This document shows positions 45,029 to 56,296 of a stretch of 64,000 nucleotides of DNA, in pieces (within the stretch, counting starts at the first letter, position 1; the number at the start of each line of letters is the position of its first letter). The DNA comes from Rhodoferax sp. (lineage in GTDB: Bacteria > Pseudomonadota > Gammaproteobacteria > Burkholderiales > Burkholderiaceae_C). Location: NCBI RefSeq assembly GCF_030653815.1, contig NZ_JAURYQ010000006.1, positions 1 through 64,000 on the forward strand, written 5' to 3'. The notes beneath the pieces are model-generated. The model was not told the origin of the DNA. It saw nothing but the letters and a program-made list of their open reading frames with translations, and made no database searches. The translations under genes were made by a program, and so were the position numbers.

Positions 45029-45382
45029 TCAATTCGATTTCCCGCTGTACTTGAGGGTCAGGAAAGCCGGACCCGTCAGATGGATTTCGCGCTCGTAGGC
45101 AAAGCTCACCACCACTTTGTCATTCTCTTTGGTGACTTCCAGGTCTTTGCCGCTGATGGACTTGATGTCGTCAATGCTCGCGGTCTTGTCAAAGATCATG
45201 CGCACTTCAGGCACGGTATTACCTTCTTTGGCCTTGTTCACGGCTTTCTGAATGGTCTGGAATTCCATCACGGTGGGCACCACCTGGGCGGTCAGCACAC
45301 CGGCGCCGGCCAGCACCACGCCGACAAAAAGAACACCGATCAGGGTGATCCCTCGCTGGCCGGATTTGAAAGAAGAAGTCAT
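45029..45382 (-). CDS. DUF4845 membrane protein
   Basis: The 117-residue protein has one N-terminal transmembrane segment (ITLIGVLFVGVVLAGAGVL) that resembles a pilin-like start (GQRGITLIG), then a soluble domain. The family is found between lepB and rnc in many proteobacteria; its function is unknown. It lies 13 bases after lepB. Confidence 0.85.
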   Translation of the reverse strand: MTSSFKSGQRGITLIGVLFVGVVLAGAGVLTAQVVPTVMEFQTIQKAVNKAKEGNTVPEVRMIFDKTASIDDIKSISGKDLEVTKENDKVVVSFAYEREIHLTGPAFLTLKYSGKSN

Positions 45383-45395
45383 GTCTGTCTCCTGG

Positions 45396-46364
45396 TCAAT
45401 TGAAAGAGCCGATGCGCTTGAGGTTACCGAAATTCAACCAGACAAAAAATGCCTTGCCCACGATGTTCTTGTCGGGCACAAAACCCCAGTAGCGCGAATC
45501 CAGTGAATTGTCGCGGTTGTCGCCCATCATGAAGTAATGCCCTGCGGGCACCTTGCACACCACACCTTCAATACTGTAGCGGCAATTGTTTTTGAATTCA
45601 AATTCATCCGTACCCGGAATGAACGCGGGCCGTGCCGGGTCGTTGAGCAGGCGGTGTGGCTGCGCTCCCAGGGTTTCCTCAAACTGCGGAAAGTAGCGCA
45701 TGGTGTCTTCGTCAAAAAACTCGGGCAGCGCGTTGGTGGGCAGCGGCTTGCCATTGATGCTCAGACGCTTGTTGAGGTAGGCCACCTCATCGCCAGGCAC
45801 GCCCACCACCCGCTTGATGTAGTCCAGGCTGGGCTTGGGTGGGTAGCGAAACACCATGACGTCACCGCGCTGTGGCGGGGTGCCTTCGGTGATCTTGGTG
45901 TTGAGCACGGGCAAACGCAGCCCGTAATGGAATTTGTTCACCAGAATCAGGTCACCGATCCACAGCGTCGGGATCATCGAGCCCGACGGGATCTTGAACG
46001 GTTCGAACAGGAAGGAACGCAGGATGAACACACCAATGATCACCGGGAACAATCCGGCGGTCCAATCCAGCCACCAGGGCTGCGCCAGAATGCGTTGCTT
46101 TCCCTCGGCCACATCCCCATCGACCTTGCTGATGCCCATCTTGCTGAGCTCGGCCTGGCGGGCCATGGTCTGCGCCTCCAGGGCCGCAGCGGCTTTCTGG
46201 CGGTTCGGCAAAAAATAAAACCTTTCGGCCAACCAGTAAATGCCGGTGACCACCGTGGCCAGAAACAGCAACAGGGCAAAGTTGCCTTCGAGAGCGCCAA
46301 AATACCAGGCGCCCACGTAACCGGCAAAGGCCGCCAGAATCGCGGCGGTGAGGGTCGACATCAT
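45396..46364 (-). CDS. lepB: Signal peptidase I
   Basis: The 322-residue membrane peptidase removes signal peptides. Two N-terminal transmembrane segments precede the catalytic domain. The catalytic serine is in [10 protein letters not shown] and the general-base lysine in [28 protein letters not shown] is the late signature. ATG at 46364 or 46361 is possible; the first gives an ATGA junction with lepA and follows GAAGGTGG. Confidence 0.94.
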   Translation of the reverse strand: MMSTLTAAILAAFAGYVGAWYFGALEGNFALLLFLATVVTGIYWLAERFYFLPNRQKAAAALEAQTMARQAELSKMGISKVDGDVAEGKQRILAQPWWLDWTAGLFPVIIGVFILRSFLFEPFKIPSGSMIPTLWIGDLILVNKFHYGLRLPVLNTKITEGTPPQRGDVMVFRYPPKPSLDYIKRVVGVPGDEVAYLNKRLSINGKPLPTNALPEFFDEDTMRYFPQFEETLGAQPHRLLNDPARPAFIPGTDEFEFKNNCRYSIEGVVCKVPAGHYFMMGDNRDNSLDSRYWGFVPDKNIVGKAFFVWLNFGNLKRIGSFN

Positions 46365-48172
46365 GCGTCCACCTTCAAAATGGCCAGGAATGCCTCTTGG
46401 GGTACCTCGACCGAACCAATTTGCTTCATGCGTTTTTTGCCTTCTTTTTGCTTTTCCAGCAGCTTGCGCTTGCGCGAAATGTCGCCGCCATAACATTTGG
46501 CGATCACGTTCTTGCGCAGCGCCTTGATGGTTTCGCGCGCAATGATGTTGGCACCAATGGCGGCCTGAATCGCCACGTCGTACATCTGGCGCGAAATGAC
46601 TTCGCGCATCTTGGCCACCACCGCGCGGCCGCGGTACTGCGACTGGGAGCGGTGCACGATGATCGACAGCGCGTCGACCTTTTCCCCGTTGAGCAAGATG
46701 TCGACCTTGACCACGTCGGCCGGGCGGTATTCCTTGAACTCGTAATCCATGGAGGCATAACCGCGCGAGACACTTTTAAGCTTGTCAAAGAAGTCCATCA
46801 CGATTTCACCCAACGGCATGTCATAGGTGAGCACCACCTGACGGCCTTTGTAAGCCATGTTGAGCTGCACGCCGCGCTTCTGGTTGCACAGCGTCATGAC
46901 CGGGCCGACATACTCCTGCGGCATGTACAGGTGCACGGTGACGATGGGCTCACGGATCTCGTCGAGGCGGCCCTGGTCGGGCATTTTGGACGGGTTTTCC
47001 ACCATCTTGACCTCGCCGTCGACCGACACCACCTGGTAGACCACGCTCGGAGCGGTGGTGATCAGGTCCTGGTCAAACTCGCGCTCCAGGCGTTCCTGCA
47101 CAATTTCCATGTGCAACAGGCCCAAAAAGCCGCACCTGAAGCCAAAACCCAGGGCTTGCGAGACTTCCGGTTCGTAGTGCAATGAGGCATCGTTGAGCTT
47201 GAGCTTTTCCAGGCTGTCGCGCAGGCCTTCGTACTGGTTGGCCTCGGTCGGGTACAGGCCGGCGAACACCTGCGGCTGGATTTCCTTGAAACCTGGCAAG
47301 GCTTCGGTGGCGGTGGCTGCTGCGCCACCACTGCCTGGCCGAATCAAGGTGATGGTGTCACCCACTTTGGCGGCCTGCAGTTCACGGATACCGGCAATGA
47401 TGTAGCCCACCTCGCCGGCCTCGAGGGCCTGGCGCGGCTCATTGGCCGGCGTGAAGACACCCAGACTGTCGGCGTTGTAGGTGGTACCGGTGGCCATCAT
47501 CTTGATGCGCTCACCCTTGGCCAAACGGCCGTCGACCACGCGCACCAACATGACCACGCCCACATAGGAATCAAACCAGCTGTCGATGATCATGGCGCGC
47601 AAAGGGCCCTTCGGGTTGCCCTTGGGCGGCGGAATGCGGGCCACCACGGCTTCCAGAATGTCGTCGATGCCCATGCCGCTTTTGGCCGAGCAGGCGATTG
47701 CCGCCGAAGCGTCAATGCCGATCACGTCCTCGATCTCCGAGCGGGCGTTGTCGGGGTCGGCGTTGGGCAGGTCCATCTTGTTCAACACCGGCACCACCTC
47801 CACGCCCAGGTCGAGTGCGGTATAGCAGTTGGCCACGGTTTGGGCCTCGACACCCTGGCTGGAATCCACCACCAGCAAGGCGCCCTCGCAGGCCGACAGG
47901 GAACGGCTGACCTCGTAGGAAAAGTCGACGTGACCGGGGGTGTCGATCAGGTTCAGGTTGTAGACCTGGCCATCGAGCGCCTTGTAGTGCAGCGCCGCTG
48001 TTTGGGCCTTGATGGTGATGCCGCGCTCTTTCTCGATGTCCATCGAGTCCAGCACCTGCGCTTCCATTTCACGCTCCTGCAAACCACCACAGCGCTGGAT
48101 CAGGCGGTCGGCCAGCGTGGACTTGCCGTGGTCAATGTGGGCGATGATGGAGAAATTTCTGATGTGTTGCAT
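46361..48172 (-). CDS. lepA: Elongation factor 4 (LepA)
   Basis: The 603-residue translational GTPase has G1 [15 protein letters not shown] near residue 10, G3 DTPGHVDF and G4 NKMDLP. The C-terminal LepA-specific domain ends in [19 protein letters not shown]. It affects translation initiation and back-translocation under stress. The ATG at 48172 is the family start; an open upstream extension runs through the 48.3-kb repeats and is not coding. Confidence 0.97.
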   Translation of the reverse strand: MQHIRNFSIIAHIDHGKSTLADRLIQRCGGLQEREMEAQVLDSMDIEKERGITIKAQTAALHYKALDGQVYNLNLIDTPGHVDFSYEVSRSLSACEGALLVVDSSQGVEAQTVANCYTALDLGVEVVPVLNKMDLPNADPDNARSEIEDVIGIDASAAIACSAKSGMGIDDILEAVVARIPPPKGNPKGPLRAMIIDSWFDSYVGVVMLVRVVDGRLAKGERIKMMATGTTYNADSLGVFTPANEPRQALEAGEVGYIIAGIRELQAAKVGDTITLIRPGSGGAAATATEALPGFKEIQPQVFAGLYPTEANQYEGLRDSLEKLKLNDASLHYEPEVSQALGFGFRCGFLGLLHMEIVQERLEREFDQDLITTAPSVVYQVVSVDGEVKMVENPSKMPDQGRLDEIREPIVTVHLYMPQEYVGPVMTLCNQKRGVQLNMAYKGRQVVLTYDMPLGEIVMDFFDKLKSVSRGYASMDYEFKEYRPADVVKVDILLNGEKVDALSIIVHRSQSQYRGRAVVAKMREVISRQMYDVAIQAAIGANIIARETIKALRKNVIAKCYGGDISRKRKLLEKQKEGKKRMKQIGSVEVPQEAFLAILKVDA

Positions 48173-48211
48173 CCAGGAAAACCGATTTAAGTGAGTAAGA
48201 GAACAACAGAA

Positions 48212-48240
48212 AAAAGGGCGCGTTCCAGAGAGACGCGCCC
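48212..48240 (-). terminator. Intrinsic terminator of the rpoE-mucD operon
   Basis: GGGCGCGT and ACGCGCCC pair perfectly over 8 bp. The minus strand reads TTTTTTCTGT immediately after the stem. It lies about 180 bases after the mucD stop, beyond the two repeats, and separates that operon from lepA. Confidence 0.7.
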
Positions 48241-48312
48241 CGAACCAGGGAATTGGCTGCACCAAAGTAAAGTGCCCGATTGTAATTAAATCGGGCCCCA
48301 CCCGATTAGATG

Positions 48313-48415
48313 CCTTGCGGGTCAGACCACTCGCGCAGCGACGTGCTCTGACCCCAACTAACTTGAGACCTTGCGGGTCAGACCACTCGCGCAGCGACGT
48401 GCTCTGACCCCAACT
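48313..48415. repeat. Two identical 47-bp repeats with inverted ends
   Basis: A 47-base unit occurs at 48313-48359 and again, without a mismatch, at 48369-48415, period 56. Each copy starts CCTTGCGGGTCAGACC and ends TCTGACCCCAACT, so GGGTCAGA and TCTGACCC can pair as an 8-bp stem. This looks like a tandem REP/BIME-type element between mucD and lepA. Confidence 0.85.
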
Positions 48416-48417
48416 GA

Positions 48418-49896
48418 TTAAGGATTGAATCGGAGCATGGTGTACTGGGCCCACTCGCCGCGACGGAAAAGAATGTTGACGGGTTTGGACTTGTCCTGCT
48501 CGGCGACCACCTTTTCAAAAGTGGCCACATTGGTCACCGGCACATTGGCCACGGCGACGATGACATCACCTTCGCGCAAACCACCGCGCGCGGCCGCCCC
48601 GCTGCTGGCCTTGACCTGAACGCCCCCGCTGATCTTCAATTCTTTTTTGGCCTTGTCCGTCAACTCGCTCAAGTCCAGGCCGAGCGCCTGGGCCATTTTG
48701 GATTCCGTGGCTTTGGGCGCTTTTTCAGGCGTTTTGGCAGCTGTCTTTTCGGGTTCGATCTCGGCAATGGTGACTGTCAAGTCCTTGCTGGCGCCACGGC
48801 GAAACACCGTCAGCGCACTCTTGACGCCCGGCTTGGTGCTGCCCACCATGCGTGGCAAATCACTGGATTTTTCCACCTTCTTGCCATCAAACTTGATGAT
48901 GATGTCACCGGCCTCGACGCCCGCCTTGTCCGCTGGCCCGCCGGTTTCAACGCCGCGCACCAGGGCGCCATAGGGCTGCCCCAGGCCAATGGACTCGGCC
49001 ACCTCCTTGGTCACCTGTTCGATTTGTACCCCGATGCGACCCCGCGTGACACGGCCGGTAGCGCGCAGTTGCTCGCTCACCCGCACCGCTTCGTCCATCG
49101 GAATGGAGAAGGAAATCCCCATGGAGCCGCCCGAGCGCGAGTAGATCTGGCTGTTGATGCCCACCACCTCGCCACGCATGTTGATCAACGGGCCGCCCGA
49201 GTTGCCCGGGTTGATCGCCACGTCGGTCTGAATGAAGGGCAGGTAGTCACCCGTGTCACGCTGCTTGGCGCTGACAATGCCGGCCGTCACCGAGTTCTCC
49301 AGACCAAAGGGCGAGCCGATTGCCATCACCCACTCGCCGACCCTGAGACGGCTCACGTCGCCCACCTTGACTGCGGGCAAGCCGGTGGCCTCGATCTTGA
49401 CCACCGCCACGTCGCTGCGCTTGTCGGTGCCGATGATCTTGGCCTTGAATTCGCGCTTGTCGGTCAGGGTCACGAGCACTTCGTCCGCCCCGTCGACCAC
49501 ATGGGCATTGGTCATGATCATGCCATCCGACGTCAAGATGAAACCCGAACCGACACCGCGCGGCTGGTCTTCCTGGTTGGGACCTTGTCCATGTCCGGGT
49601 GGCGGCGCTTGCCGCGGACCGTTGGGCATGTTGGGAATGGGCAAACCAAAGCGGCGGAAGAATTCCAGCATGTCGGGGTCGATCTGACCCGGCTGGTTCT
49701 GCCGCGGCGTCACCTTCTCAAGGGTGCGAATGTTGACCACGGAAGGCCCCACCTGCTCCACCAGATCGGTAAAGTCAGGCAGCGCACGCGCCTGGGCAAA
49801 CGCCGGGGACATTGGCAACATCGTGGTTGAGGCCGTGGCCACCACGGTGGCGCTCAAAACGCATGCGAACACGCTTTTTAAATTCAGTTGAATCAT
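48418..49896 (-). CDS. mucD: Periplasmic serine protease Do (MucD/DegQ-like)
   Basis: The 492-residue HtrA-family protease/chaperone handles misfolded envelope proteins. A signal peptide covers about residues 1-34 (ending SPAFAQ). The catalytic triad lies in [17 protein letters not shown] and [14 protein letters not shown], and two PDZ domains follow. It is the last gene of rpoE-rseA-rseB-mucD, as in Pseudomonas algU-mucABD. Confidence 0.94.
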   Translation of the reverse strand: MIQLNLKSVFACVLSATVVATASTTMLPMSPAFAQARALPDFTDLVEQVGPSVVNIRTLEKVTPRQNQPGQIDPDMLEFFRRFGLPIPNMPNGPRQAPPPGHGQGPNQEDQPRGVGSGFILTSDGMIMTNAHVVDGADEVLVTLTDKREFKAKIIGTDKRSDVAVVKIEATGLPAVKVGDVSRLRVGEWVMAIGSPFGLENSVTAGIVSAKQRDTGDYLPFIQTDVAINPGNSGGPLINMRGEVVGINSQIYSRSGGSMGISFSIPMDEAVRVSEQLRATGRVTRGRIGVQIEQVTKEVAESIGLGQPYGALVRGVETGGPADKAGVEAGDIIIKFDGKKVEKSSDLPRMVGSTKPGVKSALTVFRRGASKDLTVTIAEIEPEKTAAKTPEKAPKATESKMAQALGLDLSELTDKAKKELKISGGVQVKASSGAAARGGLREGDVIVAVANVPVTNVATFEKVVAEQDKSKPVNILFRRGEWAQYTMLRFNP

Positions 49897-49935
49897 CTTC
49901 AGCCTTTTTGATAAAACACACATGGAAATGGAGAC

Positions 49936-50967
49936 TTAACGAGTTCTTTCAAGACCCTTGGCAAGAAATGCCAGCGTCTGCGCAGGCACTTCGCCCACTG
50001 CGGTGACCCACCAATCATCAAGACGCCGCGTCAGCATGCGCGTGGCGCCCCGGGCCAGAGACTCATGGGACGTCAGGTGACCGTGTCGTTCAACATCGAA
50101 TTTTTCAATAAATAAGGACACCGAGGCCAAGCCATCCGAAAAAACCCATTGCAAGGTGTTGGCATGGGGCCTGGACTGACTGGCACTGACACTGACACGT
50201 TGGTGGCAGGCCATGGATTCAAACCCTGCCAAATGGCCCTTGAATGACCAGCCCTCCTGCGCCGCCGAGGTCTTGCGCAGTTCAGGTTTAAGAACCTTGA
50301 AACCTTCGGTCTTGTTCATCAGGGCCACCAGGCTGGCCATGCTGACCGGCTCACCCAGCTGCAATTCCGAAAAGGCGGCCTGCTCCAACACGCCTTGGCC
50401 GGCGTCAAGGGTTTGCAGCTTGAGCACCACGCCGGTCTCACGATGGGTCCAGACCTTGTAGCCGTAGCGCAAGGCATCAACCGGCACCAACTGCACCACG
50501 TCAGACACCAGGCCGGCCACACGGTCCTGCCCCAGCGGCTTCAGTCCGTAATACCGCGCAATGGACGAATCGGCCCGGTTCAGCAAATTGGGAAAGAGGC
50601 CGAACGACTCACGGGTTTCAGCAATCACCAGTCGGCGTTCCGGCAAGAAGGTCGCGACCTGGTCGTTGCGACGAAACGTGGTGCGCGACTCCCCGGTCAG
50701 GGCATCGATGCGCTCCATTTGCTGCTGGCCATCGCACACATGCCAGATGCGGGATGAAGACAGGGTGTCGCCCGCGGTGACCACAAAGGTGCCCACATAG
50801 GATCTTTGCCTGGCTGCCTCGTGCAAGCGCACCAGCCAGCGGCTGATGGGCGCCTCTTCGGCCTTGCGCGGCTGAATTTTGACGGACAACGGGCCGGGGT
50901 CACCCTGCGCCCAAGTCAGGCCGGCACTGAACACCAGACCCAAAAAAACTACGGCGAGCCGGCTCAA
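49936..50967 (-). CDS. rseB: Sigma-E regulatory protein RseB (MucB)
   Basis: The 343-residue periplasmic protein binds the anti-sigma factor RseA and shields it from proteolysis. A signal peptide ends near GLTWAQG. The MucB/RseB fold shows RSYVGTFVVTAGD near residue 55 and GYKVWTHRETGVVLKLQ in the middle. It overlaps rseA by 4 bases. Confidence 0.92.
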   Translation of the reverse strand: MSRLAVVFLGLVFSAGLTWAQGDPGPLSVKIQPRKAEEAPISRWLVRLHEAARQRSYVGTFVVTAGDTLSSSRIWHVCDGQQQMERIDALTGESRTTFRRNDQVATFLPERRLVIAETRESFGLFPNLLNRADSSIARYYGLKPLGQDRVAGLVSDVVQLVPVDALRYGYKVWTHRETGVVLKLQTLDAGQGVLEQAAFSELQLGEPVSMASLVALMNKTEGFKVLKPELRKTSAAQEGWSFKGHLAGFESMACHQRVSVSASQSRPHANTLQWVFSDGLASVSLFIEKFDVERHGHLTSHESLARGATRMLTRRLDDWWVTAVGEVPAQTLAFLAKGLERTR

Positions 50968-51587
50968 CGCGCGCCCTCTTCAAACGTGGCATTGCGCAGA
51001 AAACCGGTGGGCGCCTGCAAAGCAGAAGTGCCACCAAACTGGCGATGCGCCGCCAGCAGCGCGTCAATGTGCGGATCACGAATCATGACCGGCGCCGCTC
51101 CCCCGGCACCGGCCGCTGCCCCGGACTGCGCCAGGGTCACGGTCGCCGGGCTCGTGCGCGGTGCAGCGGCCAGTTGCTGGTCGGGGGCCACCAGCCCCTG
51201 AAAGCCCTGCCACGCCACCACGGTCACCATGGCGACCGATGCCAGGCCGACCACCAGGGGCCACCAGCGGTCGTTGGCGCTGGGCTTGGCGGTACTGGTG
51301 AGCGTGCCATGAATTTTTACCGGGTCAGGCGCATCCTGCAAGGCAGGGAGCGCAGGTTCCTGTTGCAGCCTGGCGCGCAGCCGCAACACAAAATCGGCAT
51401 CATGGGGGCGCACGTCGGCTTGCCCGGTGCGCATGGCATCGCCCACGACGTGGTAGCTGTGCCAACGTTGGCGCGCCTCGGCGCTTTCGTCCAGCAGCGC
51501 CATGGCCTGGGCAAATTCGGTGCCGCGCAATTGACCGTCGACCAAGGCCGAAACCAACGCATTGTTTTCAATCAAGCTGTCTGTCAT
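50964..51587 (-). CDS. rseA: Anti-sigma-E factor RseA (MucA-like)
   Basis: The 207-residue inner-membrane anti-sigma factor holds RpoE inactive. The N-terminal cytoplasmic domain contains ALVDGQLRGTEFAQAM and QRWHSYHVVGDAMR, one transmembrane helix spans about residues 108-125, and a periplasmic tail follows. DegS/RseP-type cleavage would release RpoE. Confidence 0.92.
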   Translation of the reverse strand: MTDSLIENNALVSALVDGQLRGTEFAQAMALLDESAEARQRWHSYHVVGDAMRTGQADVRPHDADFVLRLRARLQQEPALPALQDAPDPVKIHGTLTSTAKPSANDRWWPLVVGLASVAMVTVVAWQGFQGLVAPDQQLAAAPRTSPATVTLAQSGAAAGAGGAAPVMIRDPHIDALLAAHRQFGGTSALQAPTGFLRNATFEEGAR

Positions 51588-51638
51588 GCTCGTCCATGCC
51601 TCTGTCGTGATGCCCTGCCTGGGCCCAAAAATCCTTGA

Positions 51639-52283
51639 TTACCACCGCTTGCCCGTCTGCTTTTCCAGCATGGGTTTCACCTTGCTGGAAACCGCCTCGC
51701 GCGCTCTGAAAATGCGCGAACGCACGGTGCCCAGGGGGCAATTCATGACCTCGGAAATTTCCTCGTAACTCAATCCATCGATCTCGCGCAGCGTCAAGGC
51801 CTGCTTCAAATCGTCAGGCAAAGCCTCCAGTGCCGCATTCACCGCCTGGCCAATTTCCTTGGCCGCCAATACCGATTCGGGTGTCTCGTCTGTGCTTGGT
51901 TCACTTCTGCGTTGAAAAGTTTCATCGTCCTCGTCATTGCCTTGCAAAGCGCACTGAAATACCGCAGGATCGTTCTTGAGCTTGAGCAAGAAGCGTTTGG
52001 CAGTGTTGACGGCAATGCGGTACAGCCAGGTGTAAAACTGCGCATCGCCGCGAAACTGGTGCAGTGCCCGGTAGGCGCGAATGAAGGTTTCCTGGGCAAT
52101 GTCCTCGACCAGATCAACGTCGCGCACCATGCGCCCGATCAGGCGCTCGATGCGACGTTGGTACTTGATGACCAGCAGTTCAAAGGCGCGCTGATCGCCG
52201 GCCACCGCCCGCTCGACCAGCATGGCATCACTGTCGCCGGGCTGCGGCGTGACGTCTGAGCCTGGATCTTGGTCGGCAGCCAT
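51639..52283 (-). CDS. rpoE: RNA polymerase sigma-E factor (RpoE/AlgU)
   Basis: The 214-residue ECF sigma factor controls envelope-stress genes. Region 2 is DLVEDIAQETFIRAYRALHQ, and region 4 is LREIDGLSYEEISEVMNCPL followed by GTVRSRIFRARE. It starts the rpoE-rseA-rseB-mucD operon and is encoded directly after the YgfX-like gene. I did not find a clear RpoE promoter just upstream; it could lie in the preceding coding region. Confidence 0.96.
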   Translation of the reverse strand: MAADQDPGSDVTPQPGDSDAMLVERAVAGDQRAFELLVIKYQRRIERLIGRMVRDVDLVEDIAQETFIRAYRALHQFRGDAQFYTWLYRIAVNTAKRFLLKLKNDPAVFQCALQGNDEDDETFQRRSEPSTDETPESVLAAKEIGQAVNAALEALPDDLKQALTLREIDGLSYEEISEVMNCPLGTVRSRIFRAREAVSSKVKPMLEKQTGKRW

Positions 52284-52742
52284 TCAGACCTCTGGCAACG
52301 CGGCCAAACGGGAAGGGTCGGCGTGTGCCGCAGGACTGAACAAGGCGCGGCGCAAGGCCAGCCAGCGCGCAGGCTGCGCCTGTTGCGCCGGCCAGACCCA
52401 CCGCGCCAGCCCGGTTTCAGGCCGCAAACAGAGCAGCAGGCTGTGCTGCACGTCCAGAATCACCTGCGGCGTCACAAGCAGGTTCAAGGCGCCCGCCTGC
52501 AAGCGCCATTCCTGGCCATCCCAAACCACCTGCGCCCGGGGTGTGTGCAGTTTGCTCCAAAGCGCCCAGCCACAAAAACCCAACCAAAGCAGCCAAGCCA
52601 GTCCCTGAACCGGCCCATGTGCGTCAGACAGCAGCCACCAGGCGCCTTCCGCCAAGGCGCCTGCCAGGCCGACCGCCAAGGTCAGGCCCGCCTGAAAATG
52701 CGAACGCCCCACCGGATAAGTCACCGCTGGGGCGTTGTACAT
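52284..52742 (-). CDS. Membrane protein, possibly YgfX-like
   Basis: The 152-residue protein has two transmembrane helices in its N-terminal half, a WDGQEWRL strand, and a C-terminal RWLALRRALF motif. This architecture resembles the YgfX/CptA family, but the match is weak. Its stop abuts the rpoE start, and it lies 25 bases after fabF, so it may be co-transcribed with one or both. Confidence 0.55.
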   Translation of the reverse strand: MYNAPAVTYPVGRSHFQAGLTLAVGLAGALAEGAWWLLSDAHGPVQGLAWLLWLGFCGWALWSKLHTPRAQVVWDGQEWRLQAGALNLLVTPQVILDVQHSLLLCLRPETGLARWVWPAQQAQPARWLALRRALFSPAAHADPSRLAALPEV

Positions 52743-52767
52743 GGGCGGGTGCGCTCAGACTGGAACG

Positions 52768-54021
52768 TCAGGGCGCCCGCTTGAAAACCAGCGACCCGTT
52801 GGTACCGCCAAAGCCGAAGTTGTTCTTGACCGCCACCTCGATCTTCATGTCACGCGCCGTGTTGGCGCAGTAGTCCAGGTCACATTCAGGGTCCTGGTTG
52901 AAGATATTGATCGTGGGGGGGCTTTTCTGGTGGTGCAAAGCCAGCACCGTGACCACAGACTCCAGCCCGCCGGCGCCACCGAGCAGGTGACCCGTCATGG
53001 ACTTGGTGGAATTGACCACGACGTTTTTGGCGTGATCACCCAAAGCTGCCTTGATGGCGTTGGATTCATTGACGTCACCCAGCGGTGTGGAAGTGCCGTG
53101 CGCATTGACGTAGTCGACCTGATCGGCATTGAGGCCGGCATTGTTGAGGGCGCTGACCATGGCGCGGCGTGGGCCGTCCATGTTGGGCGCAGTCATGTGA
53201 CCCGCATCGGCACTCATGCCAAAACCAGCCAGTTCTGCATAAATTTTGGCGCCGCGTGCCTTGGCGTGTTCGTATTCTTCGAGCACCATGACACCGGCAC
53301 CTTCGCCCAACACAAAACCATCGCGGTCTTTGTCCCAGGGGCGCGAAGCGGTGGCAGGGTCGTCGTTGCGGGTGCTGAGGGCGCGCATGGCGGCAAAACC
53401 ACCCACACCCAAGGCCGAAACCGTGGCCTCGGAACCGCCCGCCACGACCACATCAGCGTCGCCGTACTCAATCATACGGCCAGCCTGACCTATGCAATGC
53501 AGGCCGGTGGTGCAGGCGGTCACAATGGCCAGGTTCGGGCCCTTGAAGCCAAAACGGATGGACACGTGGCCGGCAATCATGTTGACGATGGTGGACGGCA
53601 CAAAAAATGGCGAAATGCGGCGTGCGCCGCGCTGCACAAATTCGGTGTGCACGTTTTCGATCATGGGCAGGCCACCAATGCCGGAGCCGATCACGCAGCC
53701 AATGCGCGTGGCCAGTTCGTCACTCAAGGCCTCGCCCGTGGGCAGGCCGGCGTCCGCCACAGCCTGCGCCGCTGCGGCAATGCCAAAGTGAATGAAGGTG
53801 TCCATGGTGCGCGCCTCTTTGGCGCTCATGTAGGACTCGATGTCAAAGCCCTTGACCTCGGCTGCGATTTTGCAGTTGAAAGTGGAGGCGTCGAAGTGGG
53901 TGATCAAGCCCACACCGGACTGACCCGCCAGCAAATTGGCCCAGGTCGTGTCCACCGTGTTGCCAACGGGACTGACACAACCCAAACCGGTAACGACAAC
54001 GCGACGACGAGGCATGTTCAT
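52768..54021 (-). CDS. fabF: Beta-ketoacyl-ACP synthase II
   Basis: The 417-residue condensing enzyme elongates acyl-ACP. The catalytic cysteine lies in [15 protein letters not shown], with the partner histidines in [11 protein letters not shown] and [13 protein letters not shown]. Two ATGs (54021 and 54015) are possible starts. It ends the fatty-acid cluster, 146 bases after acpP. Confidence 0.96.
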   Translation of the reverse strand: MNMPRRRVVVTGLGCVSPVGNTVDTTWANLLAGQSGVGLITHFDASTFNCKIAAEVKGFDIESYMSAKEARTMDTFIHFGIAAAAQAVADAGLPTGEALSDELATRIGCVIGSGIGGLPMIENVHTEFVQRGARRISPFFVPSTIVNMIAGHVSIRFGFKGPNLAIVTACTTGLHCIGQAGRMIEYGDADVVVAGGSEATVSALGVGGFAAMRALSTRNDDPATASRPWDKDRDGFVLGEGAGVMVLEEYEHAKARGAKIYAELAGFGMSADAGHMTAPNMDGPRRAMVSALNNAGLNADQVDYVNAHGTSTPLGDVNESNAIKAALGDHAKNVVVNSTKSMTGHLLGGAGGLESVVTVLALHHQKSPPTINIFNQDPECDLDYCANTARDMKIEVAVKNNFGFGGTNGSLVFKRAP

Positions 54022-54167
54022 AAGCAGTCAGTGGTTCGTCCGAATGGAACCCCACCCCAGGACGGGACGGGATGAAAATTAGGTACTGCCAGCATCCAGA
54101 CACCTGTCAATGACCGGCATGTGATGCTGACCATGGCGCCACCCCTGCAGGGCGCACGCCCTCAGGA

Positions 54168-54443
<276 letters not shown>

Positions 54444-54526
54444 TTAGCCGGGCTTGGAGAGCACTCCTGAACCCGGCGGCCGTACGGATAACGCGGCTTT
54501 ATTGTGACATCAATGGCGCCTGGCCT

Positions 54527-55276
54527 TCAGGCCATGAACATACCACCATTGACGTGCAATTCTTGTCCTGTGACGTAAGCCGCCTGCGGTGACGCCAGGT
54601 AAGACACGGCGTGCGCGATGTCAGCCGGCTTGCCCAGGTGACCCAGGGGAATCTGGCTCAGCAAGGCCTTTTGCTGCTCGTCGGCCAAGTTGGCGGTCAT
54701 GTCGGTTTCAATGAAACCGGGCGCAATGCAGTTGACTGTGATGTTGCGCGAGCCCAGTTCACGCGCCAGGGCACGCGTCATGCCGGCCACACCCGCCTTG
54801 GCCGCCGCATAGTTGGCCTGGCCCGGGTTGCCCGAAGCCCCGACCACCGAGGTGATGCTGATGATGCGGCCGTAGCGCTGCTTCATCATGGTGCGCATGA
54901 CGGCGCGACTCATGCGAAAGACCGCCTTGAGATTGGTGTCAAGCACGGCATCCCATTCGTCATCCTTCATGCGCATGGCCAGGTTGTCGCGTGTGATGCC
55001 GGCGTTGTTCACCAGAATCTGCAGCCCGCCGTGTTCCTTGACGATGCTGTCGATCAGCGCATCCACGCCGGTCGGGTCATTGACATCCAGCACCCGACCC
55101 GTGCAGCCAGCGTGGCTTGCCAGCGACTGCGACACCTTGGCCGCACCCTCTGCCGTGGTGGCGGTGCCGATGACTTTGAGGCCACGCTCGGCCAGGATGA
55201 GCGCAATGGCGGCACCAATGCCGCGTGAGGCGCCCGTGACCAGGGCCACCTGGCCTTCAAATTTGATTTCGCTCAT
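54527..55276 (-). CDS. fabG: 3-oxoacyl-ACP reductase
   Basis: The 249-residue NADPH-dependent SDR reduces beta-ketoacyl-ACP. TGASRGIGAAIA binds the cofactor, and the catalytic tyrosine/lysine is in ANYAAAKAGV. NNAGITRDNL is typical of FabG. It overlaps fabD by 4 bases. Confidence 0.96.
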   Translation of the reverse strand: MSEIKFEGQVALVTGASRGIGAAIALILAERGLKVIGTATTAEGAAKVSQSLASHAGCTGRVLDVNDPTGVDALIDSIVKEHGGLQILVNNAGITRDNLAMRMKDDEWDAVLDTNLKAVFRMSRAVMRTMMKQRYGRIISITSVVGASGNPGQANYAAAKAGVAGMTRALARELGSRNITVNCIAPGFIETDMTANLADEQQKALLSQIPLGHLGKPADIAHAVSYLASPQAAYVTGQELHVNGGMFMA

Positions 55277-56238
55277 GTTGTTTGCGCATCCAGAATAAAA
55301 GTTTTGACGTCAGTCAGGCTGGCCAGATCAAACAAGGGCAAGCCCTGCATCTCGGCGTTGATGCGCTTGGTCATGCCGGCCAGCACCTTGCCCGGGCCGC
55401 ATTCGACCAGGGTGGGCAAACCGCGCGCACCCAGCGCCTGCACGCACTCGACCCAGCGCACCGGGCCAAAGGCCTGGCGAAACAGCGCATCGCGGATCCG
55501 GTCGGCGTCCTGCTCCACAGCCACATCGATGTTGTTGACCACTGCAATTTGAGGCACGGCAAAAACCGTAGCCTGCAGTTTTTCCTTGAGCTTGAGCGCG
55601 GCCGGCTTCATCAGGCTGGAGTGAAACGGCGCCGACACCGGCAAGGGCAAGGCGCGCTTGGCACCCAGCGCTTTCAGTGCCACGCAGGCCTGCTCAACAG
55701 CCGCCTTGGAGCCCGCGATCACAGTCTGGCCAGGGTCATTAAAATTGACAGCTTCGACGACTTCAGACGAACCAGGACCAAAAGAGGCTGTGACTTCAGC
55801 ACAACCGGCACTGACCCTGGCAGCATCCATGCCCAGAATGGCGGCCATGGCGCCCACGCCCACCGGCACGGCGTCCTGCATCGCCTGGGCCCGAAATCGC
55901 ACCAGCGGCGCCGCTTGAGTCAGCGTCAGGACACCGGCAGCCACCAGCGCCGCATACTCACCCAACGAGTGACCCGCCAGGGCTTGTGGCGCCACACCCA
56001 CCTCGGTCATCCAGACCCGGTAGGCGGCCACACCGGCCACCAGCATCACCGGCTGGGTGTTGGTGGTGAGCGCGAGCGCCTCCTTGGGGCCTTCCTTGAT
56101 CAGCAGGCCGATGTCTTCGTTCAGGGCATCAGAGGCTTCCTGGACGGCGGCGCGCACTTGCGGGTGATCGGTCCAGCCGTCAAGCATGCCCACAGACTGC
56201 GAGCCCTGGCCCGGAAATACAAATGCAAAAGGTTTCAT
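55273..56238 (-). CDS. fabD: Malonyl-CoA:ACP transacylase
   Basis: The 321-residue enzyme loads malonyl groups onto ACP. The nucleophile serine is in GHSLGEYAALVAAG, and VFPGQGSQSVGML opens the protein. It lies between fabH and fabG, 58 bases after fabH. Confidence 0.96.
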   Translation of the reverse strand: MKPFAFVFPGQGSQSVGMLDGWTDHPQVRAAVQEASDALNEDIGLLIKEGPKEALALTTNTQPVMLVAGVAAYRVWMTEVGVAPQALAGHSLGEYAALVAAGVLTLTQAAPLVRFRAQAMQDAVPVGVGAMAAILGMDAARVSAGCAEVTASFGPGSSEVVEAVNFNDPGQTVIAGSKAAVEQACVALKALGAKRALPLPVSAPFHSSLMKPAALKLKEKLQATVFAVPQIAVVNNIDVAVEQDADRIRDALFRQAFGPVRWVECVQALGARGLPTLVECGPGKVLAGMTKRINAEMQGLPLFDLASLTDVKTFILDAQTT

Positions 56239-56296
56239 TTTTGTCAGATAGAGATGAGAGGCAATACTTTACCCCGTAAGCGACAAGTGGCGTCGC

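Noticed and set aside
48313..48415. Possible CRISPR array
   Set aside because: Only two repeats with a 9-base gap instead of spacers, inverted ends inside the unit and no cas genes.
48173..48454. N-terminal extension of LepA through the repeats
   Set aside because: The family start is at 48172, and the extension simply translates the repeats and the terminator hairpin.
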